Source of the DNA: Oehlia diaphana
Taxonomy: Eukaryota; Glomeromycota; Glomeromycetes; Glomerales; Glomeraceae
DNA length: 31,452 nt
NCBI GenBank assembly: GCA_003833135.1
Contig: QZLH01000022.1
Coordinates: forward strand, 215,066-246,517
Reading direction: 5' to 3'
The notes under the pieces are model-generated. The model searched no databases. It saw only the letters and a list, made by a program, of their open reading frames with translations, and was not told the DNA's origin. Position 1 is the first letter of the stretch, and the number at the start of each line of letters is the position of its first letter. Shown here piece after piece: positions 19,364-28,345 of the stretch. Both the position numbers and the translations under genes were made by a program.

Positions 19364-19909
19364 CTAAAAGTTATTAAAATTAAATGAATCATTTAAATCA
19401 AAGGTATTTTGAGAGTAAGTTTGCGAATTTTCAGTAACGATATTTGGGATTGAGTCTTGTGGAAACAAATTTTGTAAATCCAAATTATCTAAATTTACAG
19501 AATTAGGTATAACGATAATTTTAAATCCGGGAATATTAAGTCTAAAGATTTCAGAATTATCTGTTTGAGGAGAATTAACTGATGAGAAGTTATCTTGGAA
19601 TTGAATATCATCAAGAGGGGAGTTATACTGCGGCGCGTGATACGATGTAGTGAACGTAGGATGATAGTATTGAGTTGAAGTACCAAGTTGATTATCCATA
19701 AAAGAGAACTCTTCGTAATTGCCAGTTGTCGTATCTGAAGGGTCGCGAGAAATATTAAAGTTATTATTATATGGAGCATTTGAAGTATGTTCCATTTGAT
19801 TATGTTCCATTCGAGTATGATCCACTTGGTTCACATTTGTTGGTTGTTGTAAATGATTGTTTCCATCATTAATAATTTCAGTAAAATCCAAATCGAATCC
19901 ATGAGCCAT
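19364..19909 (-). CDS. Asn/Gln-rich hypothetical protein, paralog 2 (181 aa)
   Basis: A single-exon frame with the same start MAHGFDLDFTEI and the same layout as paralog 1: a shortened MEHNQ repeat (about residues 29-42), an Asn/Ser/Thr-rich middle, the conserved block EIFRLNIPGF, VIPNSVNL and LDLQNLFPQDS (about residues 121-153), and the tail FDLNDSFNFNNF. Relative to paralog 1 it lacks one 5-residue repeat unit, a YTT triplet and one Ser. It ends two codons earlier because of one extra T before the stop. No known domain, signal peptide or membrane segment is visible. The intact frame amid dead neighbours suggests it may be expressed. Function is unknown. Confidence 0.72.
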   Translation of the reverse strand: MAHGFDLDFTEIINDGNNHLQQPTNVNQVDHTRMEHNQMEHTSNAPYNNNFNISRDPSDTTTGNYEEFSFMDNQLGTSTQYYHPTFTTSYHAPQYNSPLDDIQFQDNFSSVNSPQTDNSEIFRLNIPGFKIIVIPNSVNLDNLDLQNLFPQDSIPNIVTENSQTYSQNTFDLNDSFNFNNF

Positions 19910-20030
19910 CGTAAAAACTTTTTTTGCACTATAAATAATTTTGAAGTTTATTTTTTTTCTTCAAAGCGATAATTGACCCAAATATGTATATTAGATATGT
20001 TATAACACTTTATATATCTTAAAAGAAATA
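19910..20030 (-). promoter_or_regulatory. Conserved upstream region of Asn-rich paralog 2
   Basis: Aligned with 10528-10640 upstream of paralog 1, with small indels in A/T runs. Beyond about 20030 the two flanks are unrelated. The retained segment is a candidate core promoter and leader. Confidence 0.5.
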
Positions 20031-20599
20031 ACTATTGGAATTCGTAGAAGAAAATAATTTGGAGAGGAACTTTTAATTTTCAGAATGAAAAAAAATAAAA
20101 ATTTCTTTTAAAAATTTGCCAAAGGGTATTTTTATACTGTATAATTTTTTTAACAACGCGTGAGTGACATTATTGTTGTTGAAATCTCTAGAATAAAAAA
20201 CGCATGTGTAACTTTCGTAATCCGTTGAACGTAAATTTCTTGTATGACAAAATAATGACCGGTCAATGAAGATTTTTTTTTGCATTTCTTGCATTGTTTT
20301 TATCCAATATAAGTAATATTAAAAAAGCCTATGCATATATAAAATGTTTAAAGATTTTTCTTGCATTGTTTTTACTCAAATTTGGTCTTTGATTGTGGTT
20401 ATTTCCCAAAAGAAAGAAAGAAAAAATTTTCATTCTGGGCGTTATCATCGCACTGTAAAAAAAATAATACGATTATTTTGATAATTTGATTACTTTCAAA
20501 ATATCAAAAATAGTATCTAAACGTATTTTTTTTTTTAGTTATAAAAAATCTTGTAATACTACATTCTAAAAAAAAGAAAGAAAGAAAAAATTTTTTAAA
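20031..20599. other. Unassigned stretch, no supported gene
   Basis: A 73-codon minus-strand frame at 20073-20294 (phrases NLRSTDYESYTCVFY, VTHALLKKLYSI) has no recognised match and could be chance. The word agaaagaaagaaaaaatttt occurs at 20411 and 20577, framing about 145 bp with weak inverted ends (tgtaaaaaaaataatacg near 20455 and cgtatttttttttttagtta near 20522). A decayed small element is possible. Confidence 0.35.
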
Positions 20600-22260
20600 G
20601 TATGTACAAAGTATATCCGGGTAATCATAGCTCGTGATACTCCCATCAGTCCCGTGATACGATACACATTAGAAATAAGTTCATTTATTATTTTAAACAA
20701 GGTTTTATGTTACCTTAACAATGTAATGTGAACGCACTTTCTTTTATAATTATATTTTCCCTTAGTGAAAAAGATAATAATGTTAATTATATTAGAAATA
20801 ATAATTTATAGAATAAAATATGAACAATACTTACCAGTTAATTTCACTTAATTTCATAGTATGACTTATTTTTCTAATTTCTAATAATTTTTTGGGAGAA
20901 AGCAAAATATTTATTTTAATTAAAAATATGTCTTGTTACGTTGGAAAATAACTTTTCTCAAACTAATGGTAAGTTGAACCTTTCCTTAATATTAAAGCTT
21001 TATTTTGGATGCTCTTTTTCATTTTACGATATTGGTTAAACATACCCAACGGAAATATATGAAAATAATTTCATCACAAAATTTGCAATATGATTGAAAA
21101 TCAAAAGAAATAATCCTTTAACCAATTTTTGTTAGTAATAGATCGTTGTCACGAATTTATAATATTTCTCTTTGAGATTTTTCTGACATTTATAATTTAT
21201 CAATAATTTATCAATAATAGAACGAACCAAATAGAAAATTTAGAATGTTACAAAACTCTGTCATTTACTTTGAAATCCCAAAGGTGAACTATGTGGCCAA
21301 ATATATCAAAAAAAATTTTCGAAGTTCAACAAGAAATTTTCTACATGCTTACGCGATGTTATCCAAATCATGATAATGATGATAGATGTGAAAATATTCC
21401 CAAAAGGTAAAAATATTTCACTAAATTTCATGATCTGAAATTCAAGTTAAAAGTTGAACTAATTCTCTGATTTTTTTTTTAGTTTACGATAACTGATGTA
21501 TATTAATGGAGGTTATGTTTCTTCTAAAATGATTTGACATTGCACCTTTTTGAGCCATTTATCTGTGATTCAAGTTGCGTTCGATATAACTATCTTGTTC
21601 TATGCTCTAATTGTGAATATGCAAAAATGGTAGTTTAAGACAACGCTTAAATAATAATTAATTCTATGGTTTCGGAATGGAAAGTTGTAAATTTAATATA
21701 GGATTGCAGTAAAATTTAATAATATTCATTGAAGTCCAAGGATTTTTACTTTTAATTCTAGATCTAACGCTCTTTATTAATAACTTGAAATATTATTATT
21801 GTTAGATGAAGCATTTTTTTTTTATGAGAGTACTGAGTAGTATATTTCAATACCTCATAAAGAAATTAAATATCAAATGATGGCTGATGTTACATCTTTT
21901 TTTTTAATAAAGTAACATATAGATTTTTCAAATTTTGAAAAATTATTTTCAAAATTATAAACTTATTATAAGCCGCAGTTGCTATAAATACATATATATT
22001 CCTGTGATTTGCTTCCAAACTATAGATAAAAATAAAGTTTGTTTAAAATTATGATAAATTTTAGGAGGTAAAGTTTCAAACTAAAAATTTCACATTGAAT
22101 TGTGCTGTCTTTAAAAACATTTGATTAATGATATTTAAATACCAGATTCTCTTGTAAAAATAAAAGACATCATTTAATGACATTTCTAATGATAATTAAA
22201 TTATCAGTTTCTTATAATAATTTATGGACTTTTTAAAGTTTAAAATATTAAAGAAATAAA
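20600..22260. repeat. R2 long copy e (about 1.7 kb)
   Basis: This aligns in order with 16940-18930 and shares every landmark listed for that copy, with several deletions. It includes the 36-bp identical block at 22037-22072 and gacatcat...gacatttct near 22167. No ORF of note. It ends before the mariner-like element at 22370. Confidence 0.75.
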
Positions 22261-22369
22261 ATTATTATTATCACCTGGCTACTAATTGGTATTTAGGATT
22301 TTTTTCTGCCAGTTATAAACTGATGATAAAAAAGTTACTATAATACTAATACATTTATCACATATAATG

Positions 22370-22801
22370 TACCATATAGTTCCGAAATTAAGCAACCCTT
22401 TTTATTATAGAGTTGCTTAATTTCGGGGTAGGTTTTTTTTTTTGAATAAAAATCTGAAAAATCTGAAAAATCTGAAGAAAACTGTGCATTTAAATGATCA
22501 AATAAATGATCTGTACAATATTGTGATCTATAAATCAGCCGCGCATTCTTGTTTCTCATGTTTCAGTTAAAATTCACTACACAGTATGCCACAAAAAAAG
22601 AGAAGACATAATAGCACCATTAGAGAAAGAGTTGTTAAGAGTTACTGTAATTTGGAACAATTTGCATAATTAATGTTTATAATACTTAATAAAATTGTCC
22701 ATCATTTGAAGTGTTAAGTGATTTTAGCAATATTAAATGTTTCTTTATTACGTTTATTGACTTTTTGTTCGTGAGTTGCTTATTTTCGGAACTATACGGT
22801 A
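22370..22801 (+). mobile_element. Non-autonomous Tc1/mariner-like element
   Basis: The left end ccatatagttccgaaattaa (from 22372) and the right end, running ttattttcggaactatacgg to 22799, are inverted repeats of about 25 bp with two mismatches. They are flanked by TA dinucleotides (22370-22371 and 22800-22801), as expected for Tc1/mariner target-site duplications. The 428-bp interior contains, at 22586 on, an ATG frame of 27 codons starting MPQKKRRHNSTIRERVVKSY and ending in TAA. It resembles the N-terminal helix-turn-helix region of a transposase, truncated. The left end has a second inverted copy of its own TIR box (22412-22426). A period-10 aaatctga repeat lies near 22447-22477. Confidence 0.75.
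22382..22426. other. 15-bp perfect inverted repeat in mariner left end
   Basis: CCGAAATTAAGCAAC (22382-22396) and its exact reverse complement (22412-22426) are separated by 15 bases. With the right TIR this gives three copies of the same box in one small element, two of them able to form a hairpin. These would be candidate transposase-binding sites. Confidence 0.75.
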
Positions 22802-22935
22802 TTCAACCAATCAAATGGTCTACGTGCAGAATTAACTTTTAAAACTTGGCCAATAATGTTTTGGATTGGTTAAATAAAAAATTATATAAAAAGGTTAAAA
22901 TAAGAAAATTTATCCAGCACATTAAAAAAAACACA
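22802..22935 (+). promoter_or_regulatory. Promoter-like region without a surviving gene
   Basis: CCAAT at 22806-22810, CCAAT at 22850-22854, inverted CCAAT (ATTGG) at 22865-22869 and TATATAAA at 22883-22890 are arranged like a fungal promoter pointing right. The first ATG after it (22957) opens only a 9-codon frame. The gene it served may be lost, since the following DNA is the 3' end of a minus-strand kinase relic. Confidence 0.4.
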
Positions 22936-22949
22936 AAAAACTAATATTT

Positions 22950-23964
22950 TTTTAAAATGTTAATAATACCAGATCGTGGTGAATAACAGATAATATTATT
23001 TAATGCAACTGCACTAGCTAGTTGAAATGATATTTATCATTCGAACCAAGTTCATTAATTTTCTTCCTTAAGTAAATTTTTAATGCACTACTATCAGCGT
23101 ATTCTAAAACTAACAAATATTTTTTAACTAAATATAATACATAAAGAAAATAAGTAATTATATGTATAAATACAATATTATTTATGTTAATACTTGTCAG
23201 TTTCACCTGTAATTTCATAGATTCGTAAAATATTTTAATGAACATCTACTTTTTTGTAATTTTATCTGTAAAGAATTTTAGTAAATAAATAAATAAATAA
23301 ACTAGGAAACGGTAATCGTTGATGCGTCCGAAGCGTCATAAATCACATGCTCATAAAATTAAAAGTGTTAATTATGATATTACAAAGAAATCACACTGCG
23401 AAATCAACTATTTTATTTTTTTATTTATTTTTATTTTAAAAAGACGAATACAAAAAATTTATTTGTTATTTTTTAAATGCCATAAAAAATTTTAAGAAAT
23501 TTTAAATCAGGGACATAAACAAAGGGTTACACGTAAACAAATCTAAAGCTACTACACTTGATCCAAATATTTTATTGGTCATGCACGCGTGCGGACAGAT
23601 AACATATGCATGGTTTGCAGCTACGCATATGCTTCGGACAATAAAAACAATAATTCTTATTTTAATTAATCTTCTTGAATTTTATAAAGATTCAAGTTAT
23701 ATATTATTATACATAATATACCTCATTAACAACTTCTTTTAGCGGTATTTTATTATTAGTATTGAAAGTCTTTACAGCGAAAAACCACCAGTATTTTTCC
23801 ATTATTTAGCACGAACGACACTCCCATATGAACCACTTCCTAACGGTTCCAAATTTTTAAATTCTGAATAATTATAGTAGTTGATGTGTTCATCAGCAGC
23901 TTACTTTTAAATCAATATAAATATTTGATTCTTTAGGGTCAGTTTCTTTTGATTCTTTTGACAT
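22950..23964 (-). pseudogene. Decayed TKL-type protein kinase, N-lobe and start of C-lobe
   Basis: From an ATG at 23964 the minus strand reads MSKESKETDPKESN. After a one-base insertion near 23907 it continues as [32 protein letters not shown] (glycine loop), a stop, WKNTGG, then AVKTFN (lysine region) and KEVVNE. A GT-AG interval of 515 nt (23207-23721) follows. The frame resumes as VKLTSININNI, then KKYLLVLEYADSSALK (hinge), NDKYHF and, after a one-base loss, QLASAVA. It decays where the catalytic loop should be (about 22960). The rest of the C-lobe is missing. The order and phrases match the kinase family represented at 11704 and 18925. Confidence 0.82.
23207..23721 (-). other. Long intron-like interval in kinase relic
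   Basis: The donor GTATAT (23721 downward) follows KEVVNE, and the acceptor TTACAG (ending 23207) precedes VKLTSI. At 515 nt this is much longer than the 66-nt intron of the other kinase relic, so it may hold inserted DNA. It contains a perfect 10-bp palindrome, gcacgcgtgc (about 23584-23593), and a tttattta microsatellite near 23284-23304. Confidence 0.5.
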
Positions 23965-25190
23965 TCTTGGAAATAGTTTTTATCGGAGTATTTTGTAAAG
24001 TGAAGTAAATAAAAATGCATGTGTAACTTGTACCACTATAAAAAACTCAAAGGAAATTAGTAAAATTTTATTATTGGTTTAATAAGGCATAATGTTGGTA
24101 TGAACTATCTAAATTAACGCCAATCCAATACAACACCTAGACTTCTGTATCAACAACTGATCATCATCATCATCTGATACAGCACTCCCTAAATCACCGG
24201 ACTCTCTCAAAATAGAAAAATCACCAAGTCACCAAATGCTAATCAACTTTAATCAACTTTCCAACTCCCTACCTCAAAAGAAAGTAAGAAAATATAAAAA
24301 AAATAGAAAAAGCGAGAATAACTAAAAAAGTGAAAGTCATAAGTCATAATCTCAAGAAAATCCCGTGCTAAGGTAAAAGCTTGAGGTATCAAAAAGATGC
24401 CTGCTTGGTGTCTTTCTCACTCAAGCAAGAAAATGAAAAATTCACTGGTCCAAAACTAATGTCAACTAGTCAATCTTTTTTAAACCTTAAAAGCTATATG
24501 TTTTCATAAGCTTAAAAAATAAAGGGAAAGAAGCTACTTCAAATGAAGGAGAAAAACATATGATTTTAAAACTTATAAAGAGAGTATATCTAAAATCTTA
24601 TTGTAACAAAAACACTTCTACAAAGATTCAATGTTAAAAAGCTTCATACTTTTCTTTACCAACTTCTGACAGTAATATCAGTGAGAGGAGAGAGCAAAAT
24701 ATTCGATTTAAACTTTTATAGTATGATTTCAGCGCCAGAAGTAAATGAATGTAAAATTTACTTCGTATAGTTAAAACAAATATCCCGGTGTAACTAAGAA
24801 AATTTAAAAAAGGCTGCGCCACATAATAATAAATTTAATTATGAAGATTTTAAAAATATGCGTGTTTGTAAAAATTTGGGTTGAAGAAAAACATTCCAAA
24901 AAAAAAGGTGAATATTAATATGGTTCAAGATTAAATAATGATAAATAAATAATAAGCTGAAATTCGTTTCTTCGTTAAAAGAAAGTTTCATTATGAAATA
25001 ACAAATCTTATAAACGAATCAAATATGTTTTGCATGATGAGAAAATAAATTATAATCTGTAAATTTATTATTATTTTAATTTTGAATATTTAAAAAAAAA
25101 AATAATAAAGAAAATGAAGAAAATTGATTATAAAGCTGCAGAAGATGATAATAATTTGAGAATTAAAATCCATTGATTTGAAATTTCTCA
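23965..25190. other. Long gene-poor stretch
   Basis: No supported gene. A minus-strand run of about 40 codons near 24100-24225 (LGDFSILRESGDLGSAV, then DDDDDQLLIQKS) looks protein-like and may be a lost exon. The 62-codon minus frame at 24634-24822 is hydrophobic but unconvincing. A (atc)n tract lies near 24160 and a tandem aatcaacttt pair at 24240-24260. A small stem-loop at 24379-24426 is listed separately. Confidence 0.4.
24379..24426. other. Nested stem-loop, possible structured RNA
   Basis: GCTTGAG (24379-24385) pairs with CTCAAGC (24420-24426). Inside, AGGTATC and GATGCCT can form a 7-bp hairpin with a 5-A loop, overlapping the outer stem slightly. It is too short for a tRNA. The surrounding bases are more GC-rich than the flanks. 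A chance structure is possible. Confidence 0.25.
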
Positions 25191-25223
25191 CGAAAATATT
25201 TTTGGCGATGTAGATCATTTTAG

Positions 25224-25311
25224 TCACATGATCACTTTTCCGATTTTTTTTGTCCACACTGTATATAAGTTTCCTCTTTCTCTGTTGAATAAAACGTTTT
25301 GACTAACACAT
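25224..25311 (+). promoter_or_regulatory. Core-promoter-like region with TATA box and pyrimidine tract
   Basis: TCACATGA (25224-25231) is followed by a TATA box TATATAAG (25262-25269), a pyrimidine-rich tract (ttcctctttctct) and an ATG at 25312. The first frame is only 15 codons and ends inside the inverted repeat at 25344-25376. It looks like a real promoter whose coding region has been disrupted or continues in unseen exons. Confidence 0.45.
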
Positions 25312-25343
25312 GAATGTAAAAACAAAGTTAACGTTAGATTTAT

Positions 25344-25376
25344 ATTGGTTAACATAACGGAGTGATGTTAACCAAT
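25344..25376. other. 12-bp perfect inverted repeat containing CCAAT
   Basis: ATTGGTTAACAT (25344-25355) and ATGTTAACCAAT (25365-25376) are separated by 9 bases. Similarity continues outwards for four positions with one mismatch. It lies just after the promoter-like region and just at the start of the 76-codon plus-strand frame. Confidence 0.65.
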
Positions 25377-25592
25377 GTAAATACTACATTACCACCGCAC
25401 AATACTGTATCTATATTATCGTACGGCCATGCTTTACATAGAGTTAATTTTACAATGATTATTGCAGATGTCTCAAGTAAATATATCATTTCAATATTGT
25501 ACACAAATAAACTATTGAGAATATATCAGTCGAACAAAATCAACAATCTTTTAGGGCCATGCAATAGTTTAAAATATTTTGTGCAACTTTAA
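25362..25592 (+). CDS. Uncertain small ORF, 76 aa
   Basis: An ATG frame of 76 codons without recognised domain (phrases TNVNTTLPPHNTVSIL, YGHALHRVNFTMII, NNLLGPCNSLKYF). The opposite strand is open over part of the same interval (a 46-codon frame with KLTLCKAWPYDN and TVLCGGNVVFTL). The coding strand, if any, is undecided. Proximity to the TATA box at 25262 favours the plus strand slightly. It could be a decayed exon. Confidence 0.22.
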   Translation: MMLTNVNTTLPPHNTVSILSYGHALHRVNFTMIIADVSSKYIISILYTNKLLRIYQSNKINNLLGPCNSLKYFVQL

Positions 25593-26365
25593 ATTTGCAC
25601 AACTCGTACACAGACAAATTAGATTTATTAAAAAATGTGACATTTGTTACACAACACCTGATTTATATAATTCGTCCGATTGAAAAAATTTTTACTTTGA
25701 AATAAAAAAAAAATACGTTCCATAAATACAAATAAACAACGTAAGTTTTCAATGATATATTTAGTAATTATTTTCTTTATTTCTAAACGTTTGTAACATG
25801 CAGTAAAATTTTTAAGAAGTTGTAAGGATTAAGAAATTTAGGCAAAATTTATGATTGTCAAAATGCATAACATAAATAAAGTAATAAAATAATTAAATCT
25901 AATGAACTTTAAAAGTAGATAAATTAATGAAATTTTTTAATTACCTGAATTATTTAATCATTATGGAACTTTCATTATTGAAACTTTGCTATGATTCGTG
26001 TTTTTATTTAAAAGTTGTGATTTATAGTAAACCTTTAAAAGATATAATACAGATTTTTATTAATTTTTATTATAAAAACCTTTATAAAATTTTAAAATAC
26101 ACTAGATAATTATCCTAATATCGGGTCCCTGAATTTTAATAATAATAAGATATTAATAATAAATATTTGCAAAAAAGAAACTTTCTATCCAGCTAATTTT
26201 ATTGTACTATATCTAGTGTAAATATACTTTTCATCATAGATTTATTTACCAATATTGATCAAATTCAAGCTATTTTTCGAAACTTTTTTCAAAATAAATA
26301 AATAAATAAATAAATATAAAAATTATTAATTTTTATTTTATAATAAAATAGATTTTATAAATAAT
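25593..26365. other. AT-rich noncoding stretch
   Basis: No gene. The 60-codon frame at 25927-26109 is Ile/Lys/Phe/Tyr only and not credible. The word tgacatttgttaca near 25639 resembles tgtaacatttgttaca at 27577-27592, next to the GTCCAG element. An aaat microsatellite lies at about 26294-26316. Confidence 0.5.
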
Positions 26366-26444
26366 AGTTATTGGGTAGGGGGTTGAAATATCACCGAACT
26401 GCGAAGCAGTTCGGATGATATTTTAACCCCTCTACCTAATAACT
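26366..26444. repeat. 79-nt foldback hairpin with GAA triloop
   Basis: Arms of about 37 bp pair almost completely around a central GAA loop (26403-26405), with two one-base bulges (26415 and 26431) and a few G-T pairs. The top of the stem is CCGAACTGC-GAA-GCAGTTCGG. It includes the stable mini-hairpin core GCGAAGC. The outer stem has the complementary words gttattgggtaggggg and cccctctacctaataac. Such a foldback could be a small inverted-repeat transposon, or, if transcribed, a source of double-stranded RNA. Confidence 0.85.
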
Positions 26445-26665
26445 GTGTTATTATGCAGACGTCCAAGTTCATGTTCCATATGAAAAGCATAGTAAATGTG
26501 TGATAATAATCTATATGACGTAATGCGTCAAAAATATCAAAGATATTTACGCAATAATAATTTATCTAAAAAACATCAGTATGTTAAAAAAAACATGATT
26601 CTATTTGACTGCATAATAATAAAATATACTATGAATTAGCATAATCATAGAATTATTGGATAGTA
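26445..26665. other. Noncoding stretch
   Basis: AT-rich with small words such as atgacgtaatgcgtca near 26516. No gene or repeat was recognised. Confidence 0.4.
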
Positions 26666-26668
26666 ACG

Positions 26669-26773
26669 GTATAAAAAAGGTTATGCCTTACGGTGTCCGT
26701 TCTGATGATCCTTCTGCGTCCAGTCACGTCAATTTTAGCACAGTCGTGTGAATTTAGGTCCCGTCAAAACTGA
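26669..26773 (+). ncRNA. GC-richer island with TATA box and C/D-box-like words (tentative)
   Basis: GGTATAAAAAAGG (26668-26680) is followed by a stretch of clearly higher GC than the surroundings, with TGATGA at 26703-26708 and CTGA at 26770-26773, 71 nt apart. That is the spacing and word pair of a box C/D snoRNA. Against this, the base before TGATGA is C instead of a purine, and the flanks do not form a terminal stem. On the minus strand the same DNA is open for about 37 codons (DLNSHDCAKIDVTGRRR, IIRTDTVRHNLF), so it could equally be a coding remnant or a repeat fragment. Confidence 0.25.
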
Positions 26774-26789
26774 TAATATTACTATTGGA

Positions 26790-27591
26790 TGACTTAAACT
26801 ATATAGTAGTCTAACGCGACTATTAGCAATAATTGAAAAATTTGTTAAAGGAAACTTACTGCGCCTTTTATAGGTTATCAGTTACGACACTTTACATTAC
26901 ATTTTAATTAAAAACCCTTTTGCGCTTTACCGATAAACCTGACAATAAAAAAAAAATATGCTCTTTTTGTCATTCTTGTTACTTTTATTTTAAAAAAAAA
27001 GGTAGTGCCTCATTTCTTTTTTTTACATATATCATTTTGATAAAAGACCAATAAATATTTTTTTTTTTGCTCAATAAAATAAGTTTTATATGGAAACTCA
27101 GTTGGGCAATTTCCTTAAGACAGAAACAGACAAGTTCATCTTAATCTTCTTATTCTTTACAAATTCCTTTATACTAATAACTTGTTTCTTTAGGGTTTGG
27201 TCAGCTACTTTCAGCTAGATTCTTTATTAAGGTTGATAGGTTCAGTTTTTTATTTTTAATTTTACTTTTTATTTAATACCAATATGCTATTTTCTTTCTT
27301 TTCTTTAGGTTTCAAATGGATCAGTTCTTCAAAAAGTCAGGTAGTTGAATTAATATTTATTTTTCCCACTTTTGTTCCAGTTTGCTTTATAATAACCTCC
27401 CTTTAGGTTTTCAGCCGGGCTCTGGTATTTAATTCTCTTCTTGTAGGATCCAACTAACTATCTTCAATTTAGCATTGAATATTGGTTCTTTTTGTAGATT
27501 TCTTTTGGCTTCAATTTTGAACACTTGTAGTTTTTTAATCAACATTTTGAAGCTCATTCTTATTTTTGTAAAATTTGTAACATTTGTTACA
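26790..27591. other. Noncoding stretch rich in T-runs and agg words
   Basis: No gene found on either strand. Between 27180 and 27540 the sequence repeats ttt-rich stretches followed by taggttt/tagggttt-like words (27190, 27307, 27403). This could be serial intron 3' ends or simple repeat decay. At 27577-27592 TGTAACA-TT-TGTTACA is a 16-bp palindrome abutting the next element. Confidence 0.4.
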
Positions 27592-28131
27592 CCCTATAAA
27601 AAATAAGTGTCCGGAAATTGTCCAGAAATTGTCCAGAAAATTTGTCTAAAAGTACCTGGACATTTTCTGGACAATTAATGTCCAGAAATTGTTCCAAAAA
27701 CACACTCGTTTCTGGACACTCATTTTTGTCCAGAATTTGTCTGGAAATTGACCTGAAATATTTTTTCATAAAATTTGTCATAAAAGATGTTTAATATCAT
27801 GTAACCATCATTATAGTTGCTCTTAACCTAAAATTGTATATCATAGATATATAATATTTTTGCCTGCTCAACAAATTTAATTAGTATGACAAAGAAGGTT
27901 ATGAAAAAATTCTGGACAAATTCTGGATGCTACTTCTTCCAAAAAAGGATAAATTAATTTTGTAAAAAAATGCAAAAGCCATTCTTTTTACTATGTCCAG
28001 AATTTGTCCAGGTTTATCTGTCCAGAATTCGTCCAAAAATTTATACTGGACAAATTCTGGATATGTCAAAATTTTAAGTATCAAACCTGTAGCAAAAAAT
28101 AAACATTTTCTGGACATTTATTTTTATAGGG
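27592..28131. mobile_element. Inverted-repeat element with GTCCAG/CTGGAC motif array
   Basis: The left end, starting ccctataaaaaataagtgtc, and the reverse complement of the right end, starting ccctataaaaataaatgtcc, match over about 27 bases, giving a 540-bp element with terminal inverted repeats. The interior holds about 13 copies of GTCCAG or its complement CTGGAC, mostly in the longer words TGTCCAGAAA and TTTCTGGACA in both orientations. One pair forms a 25-bp palindrome (27664-27688). Two minus-strand frames inside (27587-27781, 27899-28117) merely translate this motif. I could not define a target-site duplication. It resembles a foldback MITE. Confidence 0.65.
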
Positions 28132-28294
28132 CCATGTGGAATTATTTAACAAGTATAAAACCATCCATATGATTATTATTAGCTTTTCTCAAATTTTAAC
28201 GAAAAACACAAAAAACAGATATTTATTTATTATTGTGCTTTTCAAAATTCTGTTACAGTGCTACCCCATAGATCATCTGATAAAAAAATTATTA

Positions 28295-28345
28295 GATTAC
28301 AGGATGATTTACCAGACAAAATTTGGACAATGTTGTCCTGTAATC
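28295..28345. other. 10-bp perfect inverted repeat
   Basis: GATTACAGGA (28295-28304) and TCCTGTAATC (28336-28345) flank 31 bases. A further partial copy (tccctgtaattataatcac) follows at 28347. It lies inside the 77-codon plus frame at 28136-28369, which has no recognised content. Confidence 0.55.

Noticed and set aside
22338..22559. 73-codon minus-strand ORF
   Set aside because: It spans the left TIR and the period-10 repeat of the mariner-like element and crosses its boundary.
23018..23245. Minus-strand ORF starting MFIKIFYESM taken as a stand-alone gene
   Set aside because: Its second half is the hinge region of a kinase. The first half is intron and decayed exon sequence, so the ATG is not a real start.
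25927..26109. 60-codon plus-strand ORF
   Set aside because: Almost only Ile, Leu, Lys, Phe, Asn and Tyr, as expected from random AT-rich DNA.
27587..28117. Two minus-strand ORFs of 64 and 72 codons with repeated LDKF/FLDN-like words
   Set aside because: The repeats are simply the GTCCAG/CTGGAC array translated. They are better explained as the interior of an inverted-repeat element.
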